Shown: piece by piece, positions 1 to 11,010 of the stretch
Layout: every line of letters begins with the position of its first letter
How positions within the stretch are numbered: position 1 is the first letter of the stretch
NCBI GenBank assembly: GCA_037447655.1
Contig: JBBHKE010001952.1
Location: 186,001-250,000 of the forward strand
Reading direction: 5' to 3'
DNA: 64,000 nt
Origin: Zygnema cylindricum
Taxonomy: Eukaryota; Streptophyta; Zygnematophyceae; Zygnematales; Zygnemataceae
Program-made: the position numbers and the translations under genes
Notes under the pieces: model-generated
Database searches by the model: none
The model's input: only the letters and a program-made list of their open reading frames with translations
What the model was told of the DNA's origin: nothing

Positions 1-573
1 CGTCGACCGGATAGGAGACGCAAAGGCAAAGCGCCTCTTCTTCAACCGTGAAACGGCACAGGCTGGAAGGCGGTACATCTACAATGTCACGGTAAATCAT
101 GCGACGTCACAAGCAGTTCCAAAAAATAACGTGCGTCCACAGATTGTAGACGTTGACAACCGTCATAGGTATTGTCGACGTATACAATCGTCACAAGCGT
201 AAGTTACGATTTCGTCCTTACAAACATAGGGACACTTGAAAACCGGGTCCGGCGGATCCGCGCTAAAATACAAAGTAAGTTCGCTAAGTTACAATTACAT
301 GGGGACATACCTTAAGTCTGCGAACACACACACCACTGACACGGCTGTTTGTCGCTTTCGGCTGAGCATTGACTCTGGGAGCAGTCTCCCCTACACTCGC
401 ATGCCCAGTCACGCCCACATAATCATTTCGCGCGCGGAACCACAGATTCCATCACGTGATCCACCTACGACCAGAATCTTCCTCGATCTCTCCGACCGCA
501 TACTTATCCGCTGTCCGATGCCCCCGAATCCGGCCAACAGGAACCGTCCCCGGTTTTCGGTTTTCGTCTCCGC
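1..573. other. Region upstream of the MYB gene, no gene seen
   Basis: No open frame here has recognisable protein similarity. The last 100 bases before the MYB start are GC-rich and pyrimidine-rich and probably hold its promoter and 5' leader, but I see no clear TATA box. The long open frame starting near 236 crosses the MYB start in another frame and reads as low-complexity arginine/proline sequence, so I treat it as chance. Confidence 0.4.
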
Positions 574-2907
574 ATGGCCTTGCCCTCGCGAGTGTCGCGG
601 CGGCCGTGGACGCCGCAAGAAGACGCGCTGCTGCGGCGCGCGGTGGAGATGTACGGTCGACACGATTGGGTCCGTACTATTTCACACGTGCCAGAATTGG
701 CCTCGAGGTCTCCGAAAAGCTGCCGGCGGCGATGGCTGCAGCACCTCGACCCGCAGGTCGGTGGACCGACCGGGGAAATAAAAATAGAATTAAATGGTAA
801 AAATAAAAAAAACAGAAAAGCTGGGAAAAGACAAAAGAGAGAAAAGGAGAAATCCAATTGCGTGCGACTCGGGATAGGCTCAGAAGGTTTCTTTTTTTTT
901 TTTTTTTTTTGGTGGTGCGCAGGTCTGCCGACGGCGATTTTGCGAACGCGAGAGCCGTACGGTCGCCCTGGGACACGTGCGGTACGGACCGAGCTGGGCA
1001 AGGATTGCGAAGGCTCTGCCAGGGAGGACAGATGGCGCCATACGGGTATGCCACGTGGCAGCGCGTGGGCTATGGAGTTCAGGGAGAGGGGAAGAAAGGA
1101 GAAGAGGGAGAGGAGGGGGGAGGAGTGGAGGGACTGAAAAAGGAGAGGAGGGGGGGGGGGAGGGTGAATATGGAAAAATGCGGGGAGAGGAGGGAGAGGA
1201 GAGGGAGGGGAGAGGGAGAGGGACAGGGAGAGGGAGAGGGAATGGGAGAGGAGAGGAGAGGCCGGTTTACCGTTGGCATGGAAGAATGATATGACGATGA
1301 TGAAATCTTTTGTCGTTTTTTGGAGCTTTTCATTTTTGGTAGGATGGCAGAATGGACCTTATACGTGACGCTGACAGTATTTGTCGTTTTATGTATTTTG
1401 TCTTCTTGTGGCAGAACCATTGGCACAGCTCCCTGCACAGGCGTTACGTGACAGTGCTCGGGAGGGTGCTGGAGGCGCCCACGGTGAGGAGGGGAGGGGG
1501 GAGGGAGGAGGGAGGCGGGGAGGGGAGGGATGGGGAGGGGGGGGTTTTTGAGATTTTGGGGTTTTTTTTATTTTTGGGTTTTTGAGATTTTTTGGTTTGA
1601 TTTTGGAGAAATTGTTGAGTTTGGGACATAAGAATAATTAATGAATTCCAGTTGGGGTTGAGACGCTAGTGGGAATTTAGGTTCTTTCCCAAATTTAAAT
1701 TTGAATGTGAACGTGGGATTGAATTTGAATTGGGAGTTTCGACGATTTTTTTGTTCAATTTCTGCTTTCAAATTTTTGTGTTTTACTTCTATTGTGAATG
1801 TGAACTTACTTGTGAAATTGAAATCAACCTTTGATTAAAAATTGTCTTTTTATCGTTGCTTTCTGCTACAAATCTTTAGGTTGTACTACTGATTTGAATG
1901 TGAAACTGAATTTAGGTTTAATGGGAATTCGAAATTGTATTTGAATCGAATAGGAAATTTGTCTTTTATGTTGTTTATTATAACGCAATTTTGGGGTACG
2001 GCTATAGGCGTTCGATATTCGAGCTGCGGCCACTTTTGGAGCTACGGAGAAAATGATAAAAAATGCAATTTCAGAAAGCGATACAAAAGGAACTGAAAAA
2101 ATTTGTCGATGGGCGCTTAACTTAGCGGACATTGGGGCACAAACGGGGTCTACCATGGAGGGGAAAAAAAGTTATTTCGGAGAATTGACGAACGATTTAT
2201 CTGAAGATAACACTAGCGAAGAAAGTGGAGAAGAGACAAAGGAGTACTTTCCGGAAGAGTCGATCGAGTACCTTCAAGAAGGCACAAATATGTCTTTTGG
2301 AGCACAGAAGAATGAGTTTTTCGGAAACGTCGCAAACGAATTTTTGGGAAACGAAACTGTTGGGAAGAGGGGGATGGAGGATTGGCAAAATATGTTAAAA
2401 GTGGAAAACAAAAATGGAAATGAGTTTGAAAAGAAGGAGACAAATTTTGAAACCGATTTGTACACAACGACAACTGAGGAAAACGGTGTTTCTTCTCTCG
2501 GTGCTTTTTTTCGAAACGAGAGAAAAAAGGCGGAAGCAGAAATTTTGAGACTCAAAAATGCTCTTCTTTTGAATCAAAATGTCAATGCTATTAGTAGTAG
2601 CAACAACAGTAACAATAATAATCATAACAATTTTAATAATAACAGTACTTGCACCAACATTATTAGCAATAATGCTAGTTGTTACGGAAAATGGACACGA
2701 AATATGGGGCGGAACGAGGCGGAAAAGTGTAAAACAGAAAAATCTGATTCCGAAACAGTGTTTTCTTCTCTTGCTGACGTCAGCAAATTTTTGGGCCTGG
2801 ACGAAGGTGCGATGTGTCCTCTGCCTCCTATCCAAGAAATAGACGAAACTACGTTTTGTTCCGAAAATTTATATCCTTCGATGACGCATGTGAATTTCGA
2901 TATTTAA
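574..2907 (+). CDS. R2R3-type MYB transcription factor, four exons
   Basis: Predicted nuclear DNA-binding regulator of about 424 residues. I place exons at 574-756, 923-1045, 1415-1483 and 2008-2907; all three introns are phase 0 with GT donors (GTCGGT, GTATGC, GTGAGG) and AG acceptors. Exon 1 encodes repeat R2 (residues about 8-61) with three tryptophans and the recognition-helix motif KSCRRRW. Exon 2 encodes most of R3 (SWARIAKALPGRTDGAIR), with Phe replacing the first Trp as is usual in R3. Exon 3 supplies the end of the R3 helix (NHWHSSLHRRY), which confirms the second splice. Exon 4 encodes a 299-residue tail with an acidic stretch rich in E/D/S, a short charged leucine-containing helix (KKAEAEILRLKNALLL) and an Asn-rich run; acidic tails often act as activation domains. 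R2 is about three residues longer than usual between its second and third Trp. The start is the first ATG giving an intact R2. The target genes cannot be inferred. Confidence 0.85.
1046..1414 (+). other. MYB intron 2 with polypurine tract
   Basis: The intron opens with GTATGC and ends CTTGTGGCAG. About 1079-1262 is almost pure G/A on the coding strand. Long open frames read through this tract, but the matching R3 residues on either side (GAIR then NHWHS) show it is spliced out. Intron 3 (1484-2007) likewise begins with a G-rich run just after its GTGAGG donor. G-runs near donors can enhance splicing; that role here is inference. Confidence 0.7.
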
Positions 2908-3768
2908 CGCTTGGGTTTCCTTTGTGTTTATTTTTTTGGTAAGTTTTTTTTCGCTTTTTTTCTGGTATGTTAAGCTCAGAAAAGGTCGGAGGATTGCATG
3001 CTTTTAGGTATTTCAGATTTTTTTTTTCGGCATTGCATGGCATGTGGATGGAACGAAAGGAAAGAAAATAAGTTGACGTTTCTTATAAAATCAGTTTTTC
3101 TGTTTTAGTTTTTAGTTTTTTTTTTTTTTTAATGAGAAACATCTGCGTTGATAGTTGTTTGTCTTCCATTTTTTATTTATTTTTTGGCTATTTTTCAAAG
3201 GCACCACTGGTCACCTTGTAAAAAGAAGTTTAGTTGAAATTCTCAAATTCTTAGATCTTAGAGCTTGAAAAAGCGCTTTTTTTCCAAGTTTGAAGAGGCA
3301 ATGTCCCCTTTCCTTGTTTCAAATTTGTGTTTTATTAGTAAACCACTTTTGTTTTTGTTACGGTGCGTTTAACGCTTGGAATTTTTATGCATACATTTTT
3401 GGTTCAAAATTGTTCCCGGATGTTGATGTTTTTCTTTGAGTGGAAAATTGTCCAGATTCTATTTTTGCGTTTCCTTTTTAGTTTGTTAATTGATGAAGGC
3501 CGGAAAGTAAAAAGGAGTGTTAAAGTAATATGGATTTCCAAACTCATAAGGTTATTACACTAAAGATTTACCTTCGTTTCGAGCATATCTTACAAATCGT
3601 ATAAATTTTTATACGGTTTGCCCAAAAACTGTACAATTTGCTCTCAACATTCGGGATTTTTTTTCAATGTAATCATCCCAACAGTAATAGAAAAATAAAA
3701 AAATTGAAGAAAATGAGAAAAACGAGGCATAATGTCTGCACCACATCTGTAGCTTATAATGTAACATG

Positions 3769-3808
3769 TCTTATATTTTGTTAACAGCCTATAAAACAAA
3801 ATATAAGA
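3769..3808. repeat. Perfect 14-bp hairpin
   Basis: TCTTATATTTTGTT (3769-3782) is the exact reverse complement of 3795-3808, with a 12-base loop. The stem is AT-rich, so it may be chance or a degenerate MITE end. Confidence 0.6.
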
Positions 3809-3904
3809 AAGAGTTTTAAAATTGAAATGAAAAAACCGGATTTATCCAAAACTCTCACAATTTTTTTATGATAATTCATAATAGTTATAATTCTTTACAT
3901 CGAA

Positions 3905-4033
3905 CTGCAAATGTGCTGAAACAATCGGAGACGCTATATGTGGTTAACACTATTCGCATGTTATACTGTGTATAATGCACGTATTTAGTGAGGCCACCAC
4001 ATATAGTGTTTCCAATAGTTTTGCACGTTTGAA
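3905..4033. repeat. Imperfect foldback, MITE-like or hairpin RNA
   Basis: The inner arms are exact: CTATATGTGG (3934-3943) and CCACATATAG (3997-4006). Outward, 3905-3933 pairs imperfectly with 4007-4033, giving arms of about 37 bases around a 53-base loop. This fits a small MITE or a precursor-miRNA-like hairpin; nothing decides between them. Confidence 0.45.
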
Positions 4034-4630
4034 CTACAAATTACACCGACAAAATATAAAAGAGTTTTCCTAGTGTTTATTTTGACTAGAAAAAGGAACC
4101 AAAGAGGGTACCGATGATAAACTTTAGGTTTTTTTGCTCTCATATTGGATGATGTTTTTTTCTCCCGACATGACATGATTGCAAAAAAAGAAATGAACCA
4201 AAAAACAATAATTTTCCGTTGAGGACTGAAGAATTTGGTAAGCCGTGAAGCACTAACAGCTTTTTACCTTCATCAATCGCATCATGTTAAGCACTGAAAT
4301 TCTGTGGTCTCCATTGACCCACAGAATGAGCAGCCTATGTAAAGCCTCTAGGATAATATTTGCCCCTTCTACTTTCCCGCTGAATAAGCGCCGCCCAGGC
4401 ACACAAATATTCTGACCACTCTCAACCTTGTGAGGACAAGACTCCCCTGAGTCAAACGCAAAAAGAATCACTGAATTTGCTCACCCGAGCAGTAAGTTAT
4501 GGCTGGTCAAAGATGACCTTTATAGTTACAAGCTCTCTTAGAGAGAGAGGTACCTAAATATTACTAAGTCTCGGTCTGCCTACTCACGACTACCTACTAT
4601 TAAACCCTAGTCCAATAGGAACACTATAAA

Positions 4631-4678
4631 GTACAAGAAGGTACAATGGGCGATGTACTTATTGTACAACTATTGTAC
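4631..4678. promoter_or_regulatory. GTAC cluster in the LTR of Copia A
   Basis: Five GTAC tetramers fall within about 50 bp, and the same cluster sits in the other LTR at 9952-9999. Equivalent clusters occur in the LTRs of C, F, G, H and I. GTAC is the core bound by SBP-box proteins in green plants; regulation by such factors is inference. Confidence 0.5.
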
Positions 4679-4965
4679 GACAAGGTCTACAAGGTGACAC
4701 CTGTCATATCGGAAGCCATGGTTCCTCCTCCCATCTTCTCCGGTATCAAATAATGTGGCGCCACGTGGCACCGCGTGACGCTATATCCGTATGCCGCCGA
4801 AAAGCTCACTTCGCGTGGCGGCTTTAATGCCGGCCGTCCGATCAAAACATATTTTACACGGTTCAGATTCGCGTACATGCAGAAATTGCTCATTTTGGTT
4901 AGTCTGGTGTTAATTAGCTGTTTCGTTAATGTTTATATATTTATGAAACCCGTCACGTGTGTCGT

Positions 4966-5040
4966 TTCGTAACGCCTTAATGGTTAAGGCGTTAGGCTTT
5001 AAAGGGTCTAGAGGTCACAGGTTCAAATCTAGACCTAGGC
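4966..5040 (+). other. tRNA-like module inside the LTR of Copia A, antisense
   Basis: An A-box-like CGCCTTAATGG (about 4973-4983) is followed by a B-box-like GGTTCAAATCT (5020-5030), spaced as in a tRNA gene and on the strand opposite to the element. No complete cloverleaf forms, so this is a tRNA-derived Pol III promoter-like module rather than a working tRNA gene. Confidence 0.6.
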
Positions 5041-5198
5041 ATCATTTTATCCAAAATACCCTTATCTGCAAAAACTGCCACTTTCTAAATATGGCGGCAG
5101 CCATGGCGCGCCTTTGATCCTCACTCTCTTTCTTTAAAACAAAACTAAAATAGGGAAGTGAACTATTAATTACCTCTTTTCAACACTCCCCTTAATTC

Positions 5199-8100
5199 CT
5201 AGTCACTTTTCAATTTTAATCCACAGTTTTCTCTGCAATAAATCAACTTAGGGGAAGGCACTGCTTTTGTCATCATGTCTGCAATCATTTCTCTATCAGT
5301 TTTATGAACCAGTTTAATAATTTTATTTTCTACCTTCTCTCTGACAAAGCTTAGTCTAATATCCATATGCTTAGCTTTGAAGTGATGTTTCGGATTAGCT
5401 GCAATAGAGATAGCAGCTTGATTATCACAAAAAACATTTTGAGTTCCAGACTTCATGAACCCAAGTTCTTCAAGAAGGGATTTAACCCACATTAATTCTT
5501 TGGTGGCAGCACAGGAAGCCATGTATTCAGCCTCCATAGTGGACTGAGCAACTACTTTTTGTTGCTTGCTACTCCAACAACATGCACCGGATCCAATTTG
5601 CAACACATATCAAGTCGTACACCTCCTTAAAGGCACATCTCCATAACTGGCATCACTCCAAGTGGTGATGTCAGTGTGCTCCCCTCCCAAATGCAACCAT
5701 AATTCCCTTGTCCCCACCAGATACCTCATCACCCTTTTCGCAGCCTCCCAATCTCTCTTTCTTGGTTCATTTAGATTTCTACTAAGGACACCTACAGCTG
5801 CAGCTATATCCGGACGGGTACAGTTCATAAAATAAATTAAACTGCCTACAATCTGCCGATAAGGGATATTTTCCATAAATTTTCTTTCTATCTCGTCCAT
5901 CTCATCATTAATGATGAATATTCCTCCCTCTTCACTCCCCTCACTCACTTTCTTCAAATCCATGGGAGTAGTACATCCGTTTGCTTTCTCCATTTGAAAT
6001 TTTTCTAGCATATTACCGATTGCTTCTTTTTGAGTGAGTCTTATAATTCTATTCCCTCTATCTCTCTTCATCTGAATTCCCAAAATGTACTTTGCTTCGC
6101 CAAGATCTTTCATATCAAAACTGCTTCTAAGATCCCGTTTTAGTTTGTTAATTTTATCTAAGGACTTGCTTAAGACCAACAAATCATCCACATAAATAGC
6201 AATAAATATCACTCCATTCTCATCCTCAAATAAATATATAGAGTGATCTGAACTAATTCTGATATACCCCAAACCGGTCAGAAATTCGTCGAGCTTTATA
6301 TTCCACTGTCGCGGGGCTTGCTTAAGCCCATAGAGTGATTTTATCAGTTTGCAAACTTTGTTTTCTTCCCCACTTTCCACGAATCCTTCCGGTTGCCTCA
6401 TGTAAATTTCTTCTTCCAACTCTCCGTGCAAAAAGGCAGTTTTAATATCCATCTGGTGGATTTCCATATCCTCCGCTGCGGCTATACTTAAAAGGATTCT
6501 AACAGAAGGAAATCTGACTACAGGTGCAAAGGTTTCTTCGTAGTCTATCCTCTCTTTCTGTGTATAACCTTTTGCAACTAACCTAGCTTTGTACCTCTCT
6601 ATGGTATTATCCGGGTTTAATTTAAGTTTAAACACCCACTTACATCCGATCGGTTTTCGGTCCGGTGGACAATCTACCAACTCCCATGTATTGGCTTCCA
6701 TGATAGAGGCCATTTCTTCATTTATAGCTGTGATCCACCGGCTACTTTCTGGAGTGTTTATGGCCTCTAAGTATGTTTGAGGTTCATCTGGGTGAGACAT
6801 CTTTGTGAGTTGGTTATTTACTTGTCTTTCTTGAAGTCGTTTACTACTTCTTCTTCCCCCTTCAAAATTGGACGCTGGTATGGAAGGCATTCTTGGGTTT
6901 CGTTTTGGGAAATTTTCAGCTTCCCTATCTTCCAATTCCGGTGTCTCATCAAGTTCCTCATCGGTTTCCACTTCGTATTGTGGCGTTGCCTCGGATGTTG
7001 TCCTTTCCTCCTTCTCCTTTGGTAGATCTGCAGATTTTTCTTTTTCTCCCTCTTCCTTCTCTTCATTTTCAAAGTCAAAGTCAGAAAACTGATCCGTTTC
7101 AAATCTGATTTTGACTTCCTTATTATATTTGAATGGATCAATGGACTTCTCTTCATTCATCACCACTATGTGTTTTACCAAAATTATATCTCTCTTTTTC
7201 AAGTCATACACTCGGTATCCTTTTGTGCTCTCATCATATCCTACAAGATATCCTGGTTTCCCTCTTCCCTCTAACTTCCATTTAGTCTTATCGGAATCCA
7301 AACTGTAGACTTGACTTCCGAACACTCTCAAACTAGACAAATCAGGCTTTCTTCCTGTCCACCTCTCATACGGAGTTTTCTCTTTATTTGCTGAAGTTAG
7401 GACTCTATTTTTGATGAAATTAGCATAGTTCATAGACTCAGCCCAAAACTGCAGCCCTATCCTCTTATCACTTAACATACTTTTGGACATATCTCCTAAA
7501 GTTCTATTCACTCTTTCTGCTACCCCATTTTGTTCCGGATTATAGGGAACAGTTTTCTCATGATGAATTCCTTCTTCTTTAAGATATTCTTCAAAATCCC
7601 CTGAGGTGCATTCTTTCCCATTATCACTTCTTATCTCTTTTATTGAGGTTTCATGTAGCTTTTCACTCCATACTTTATACTCTTTGAAACATCTTAATAC
7701 CTCTGACTTATGTCTGAGAAAGTATACCTTCGTGTATGTAGACCAATCATCTGTGATAGTTAACATCCATCTTTTCCCCCCATGTGAGGCATACCTAGCA
7801 GGTCCCCAAACATCAGTGTGATCTAGATCTAATACTTTCTCTCTCCTAAATGTGGTTGCCTTTGGAAATGGAAGTCTATGAATCTTCCCTTGGGCACATC
7901 CACTACAATCATCAAAGGTCTCATCATCTTCAAAAGTAATACCCTCCACTATTCCATTTTTCTTCATTTTCTTTAATCTATCTAGATGCACATGCCCCAA
8001 CCTTTTATGCCAAAGCATCATCTCACTTGCACACGAGTAGAGAACACTCTTTTCATTGCAAAGTACAATTCTGAACATTCCTTGACTGCCCTTCTCAGCT

Positions 8101-9635
8101 ATGAAATAAACCTCATTATCAAAGCTTGCTGTGAAGATTCCTTTCCTAGTTCCTGTTTCAAACTCCTTTTCATCTAGGACAGCTGTTGAGACTAGGTTCT
8201 TGCTAAGTTGTGGAATGTAAAGAACGTCTGAGAGTGTTACAATTGAGGCCTTTCCATCAACTAGAACCTTCAAGTCAACAGTTCCAACAAGACTTGTGGT
8301 TTCTACTCTACCATCTCCGTACTCTATCTCAACTGTTGGGATCTTTCTCAGTTTAGTGAACCACCGCTTATCTTTGCACATATGCATTGAAGCCCCTGAG
8401 TCTATGATCCACCCATCCTCGGGTGGATCCCTCTTACCTCCGAAAGCACAATTTTGTCTCCGTGGAATGTCGACATGCTTTTCAGTGTTTTTCGGATTAA
8501 GGAGAAGCTCCTCAAGCTCCTCTTCAGGTTCAGTTTTTCCTTCCACTTCCTCATCAAGAACTTGAGTCAGGAAAGCCTTTTTCTTTCCTCCGTCCTTTGA
8601 AGTTCCTTGACCATCTTTCAGTCGAAGATCTGCAAGTCTGACACAATCTGCCATATAGTGTCCCGGTTTCTTGCAGAAGTGACATAATCCTCCTCGAGAA
8701 GTTCCTCTCCCCTGTCTATCAAATCTGCCACCTCCTTGTCCTCTTCCACCAAAGTTTCGAAAAGGATCTTTCCCTCTCTCCTCATCACGCTTCCGCCAAT
8801 CAGCTCCTGCAGACAATGCTTGAACACTTGGACTCCCTCTCCTAAGCTCTATGGTGCTTTCTTTCACTAAAATCATTCCCACAGTGTCATCCCAATTCCA
8901 ATTGCTATCTCCTATGTCCTGCAATCGGTTAATGATATTCTCATACTCTTCAGGTAGTTTCATCATTAATGTGTTCACACTTTGTCTCTCAGACCATGAG
9001 TTACCTGCACTCTCTAACTCTCCAAACAATGCTCCTAAATAATTGCAATAATTATCCATACTTCCTCCCTTATAAGTATAAGCTGCAATCTTATTTTCTG
9101 CCAACTGTTGCTGCTGCAATGATCCACTCTTATATTTGTTAACTAGTGATATCCAAATCTGAGATGAAGATTTGACATGCATAAGGGGAATGGCAATGCC
9201 CTTTGCTACACTTTTAAGAATTAAGAGCTTAGCAACCTTGTCTTTGTAGTTCCACTTTTCATACTCTGATCTTTCGGTCTGAACCCTTGTCGTTGTTGCT
9301 GGTGGTGCTGCTGCCGGTATCGCCTTCGGCAATGGTGTTACTTGAGTTGCAACTCTTTCCTTTTCTCCTTCCATGACAATCTCTTCTCCTTCCTCATCTT
9401 TATCCTCGGTGATGGTGGCTGCTGTTCTACCAACTGTAGAGGCGGAGGTGCCAGAAAAACGTGTCCCTCCAAACCCAGGTGGAGGTGGGCATCGAATTTG
9501 TCCAGACACTATGCCCCATAAATGCTTCTCAAATAGTTCTCCCTCCATCATCATTTCCCAATAAAGAAAGTCTGATCCATCAAATATGGGCACCCTAAAG
9601 GGTGGGCCCATAACCTGAAATTCTGTGGTCTCCAT
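5199..9635 (-). pseudogene. Copia A Gag-Pol polyprotein with one nonsense codon
   Basis: This is one frame of 1478 codons, broken only by TGA at plus-strand 5610-5612 (codon 1342), where element C has GGA (Gly). The start ATG lies inside the 5' LTR, and the frame runs through the primer-binding site. Domains by approximate residue: Gag 1-310; zinc knuckle CHFCKKPGHYMADC about 315; protease DSGAS about 410; integrase zinc region (WHKRLGH...CSGC) about 538-590 and catalytic D, D, E near 602, 672 and 705; reverse transcriptase with YVDD about 1145; RNase H with SDASYGD about 1330 and DNQAAISI after the stop. All catalytic residues I can check are present. The stop cuts off the last 136 residues of RNase H. 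It makes the particle protein and enzymes for retrotransposition in cytoplasmic particles, with integration in the nucleus. Confidence 0.93.
9601..9615 (-). other. Primer-binding site of Copia A (half-tRNA type)
   Basis: In element orientation GGTTATGGGCCCACC directly follows the LTR. As I recall it, the plant initiator tRNA-Met anticodon arm reads GGTGGGCCCATAACC, its exact complement. Drosophila copia primes with the same internal region of this tRNA. The site is also gag coding sequence (V-M-G-P-P). Confidence 0.85.
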
Positions 9636-10506
9636 TGACCCACAGAATGAGCAGCCTATGTAAAGCCTCTAGGATAATATTTGCCCCTTCTACTTTCCCG
9701 TTGAATAAGCGCCGCCCAGGCACACAAATATACTGACCACTCTCACCCTTGTGAGGACAAGACTCCCCTGAGTCAAACGCAAAAAGAATCACTGAATTTG
9801 CTCACCCGAGCAGTAAGTTATGGCTGGTCAAAGATGACCTTTATAGTTACAAGCTCTCTTAGAGAGAGAGGTACCTAAATATTACTAAGTCTCGGTCTGC
9901 CTACTCACGACTACCTACTATTAAACCCTAGTCCAATAGGAACACTATAAAGTACAAGAAGGTACAATGGGCGATGTACTTATTGTACAACTATTGTACG
10001 ACAAGGTCTACAAGGTGACACCTGTCATATCGGAAGCCATGGTTCCTCCTCCCATCTTCTCCGGTATCAAATAATGTGGCGCCACGTGGCACCGCGTGAC
10101 TCTATATCCGTATGCCGCCGAAAAGCTCACTTCGCGTGGCGGCTTTAATGCCGGCCGTCCGATCAAAACATATTTTACACGGTTCAGATTCGCGTACATG
10201 CAGAAATTGCTCATTTTGGTTAGTCTGGTGTTAATTAGCTGTTTCGTTAATGTTTATATATTTATGAAACCCGTCACGTGTGTCGTTTCGTAACGCCTTA
10301 ATGGTTAAGGCGTTAGGCTTTAAAGGGTCTAGAGGTCACAGGTTCAAATCTAGACCTAGGCATCATTTTATCCAAAATACCCTTATCTGCAAAAACTGCC
10401 ACTTTCTAAATATGGCGGCAGCCATGGCGCGCCTTTGATCCTCACTCTCTTTCTTTAAAACAAAACTAAAATAGGGAAGTGAACTATTAATTACCTCTTT
10501 TCAACA
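9616..10506 (-). repeat. 5' LTR of Copia A
   Basis: It drives transcription of the element. A TATA-like TATAAAG in element orientation lies around plus-strand 9838-9844. The first gag codons lie in its last 20 bases. A GTAC cluster lies at 9952-9999. Confidence 0.95.
10287..10361 (+). other. tRNA-like module inside the 5' LTR of Copia A, antisense
   Basis: Second copy of the A-box/B-box module described at 4966-5040, identical in the boxes. Confidence 0.6.
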
Positions 10507-10511
10507 AGCAC

Positions 10512-11010
10512 CTTAAAGTTTTATTGCTGACAATAATTATAAAAATGTAAATGAAGTCAATACTTTCGGATAATAACAGATTTTTATGACAGTTTCACAT
10601 GGGTCAACTGTGTCAGTTAAACGTACCATGAGTGACACAACCACTTACCTTTCCCTGAAAATCGACTACCAAACACGATAAAACGGAATGAAACAGTTCA
10701 AAATTACACCGAGATTACAATCTCAAGGCTCCTGAGTGACATTCTGTCAACATGTTGGAGTGGTGTTTCAATGAATGGGAAGGATCCATAGATAGAGAGA
10801 CGAGAGATGTTAGAGATCGTTGTGACAATCGGTGAATCGGCATATTCCGTGTGTTCACGCGTCAGTTTCCTACCGGTTGCTTTCAGTCCTGTACGTTCGG
10901 TTCGGTTGTTAGTTTCCCTAAGTTTTGTTTCATCTACGCGTGTGTCAAAATCAATTTCTTTTTTCTTGTCGCATCTACACGAAATAGCGTTGATACCACT
11001 AGCTTAGTGC
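10512..11010. other. Unique spacer, no gene seen
   Basis: This continues the spacer interrupted by Copia A. I recognise no coding or repeat signal. Confidence 0.4.

Larger units (their letters stand above)
2908..4289. other. AT-rich spacer downstream of the MYB gene
   Basis: I see no gene in this stretch. It is T-rich just after the MYB stop (likely 3' UTR), then generally AT-rich. Two foldbacks are listed separately. Its sequence continues at 10512 on the far side of the Copia insertion. Confidence 0.5.
4295..5185 (-). repeat. 3' LTR of Copia A
   Basis: This copy is nearly identical to 9616-10506. It is preceded in element orientation by a polypurine tract AAGGGGAG (plus strand 5186-5193), the usual plus-strand primer. 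Confidence 0.95.
4295..10506 (-). mobile_element. Copia-type LTR retrotransposon A, nearly intact and young
   Basis: Complete element on the minus strand. Two 891-bp LTRs (4295-5185 and 9616-10506) run TGTTG...TTTCA in element orientation, and a 5-bp target duplication AGCAC lies at 4290-4294 and 10507-10511. I count only about four differences between the LTRs by eye, so insertion was recent. The order gag, zinc knuckle, protease, integrase, reverse transcriptase, RNase H defines Copia (Pseudoviridae type). A single nonsense codon interrupts the polyprotein. Its LTR resembles those of the gag-only elements F and I, so an A-like copy could supply their enzymes. Confidence 0.95.

Noticed and set aside
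236-800. Open frames of 114-181 codons overlapping the MYB start
   Set aside because: Low-complexity Arg/Pro translations in other frames than the recognisable MYB repeat.
923-1294. Continuous frame from MYB exon 2 through the purine tract
   Set aside because: The R3 repeat would be broken; splicing at GTATGC (1046) to 1415 restores the NHW motif, so the purine tract is intron.
4775-4972. 65-codon frame repeated identically at 10096-10293
   Set aside because: It lies inside both LTR copies, has no motif, and is duplicated only because the LTRs are.
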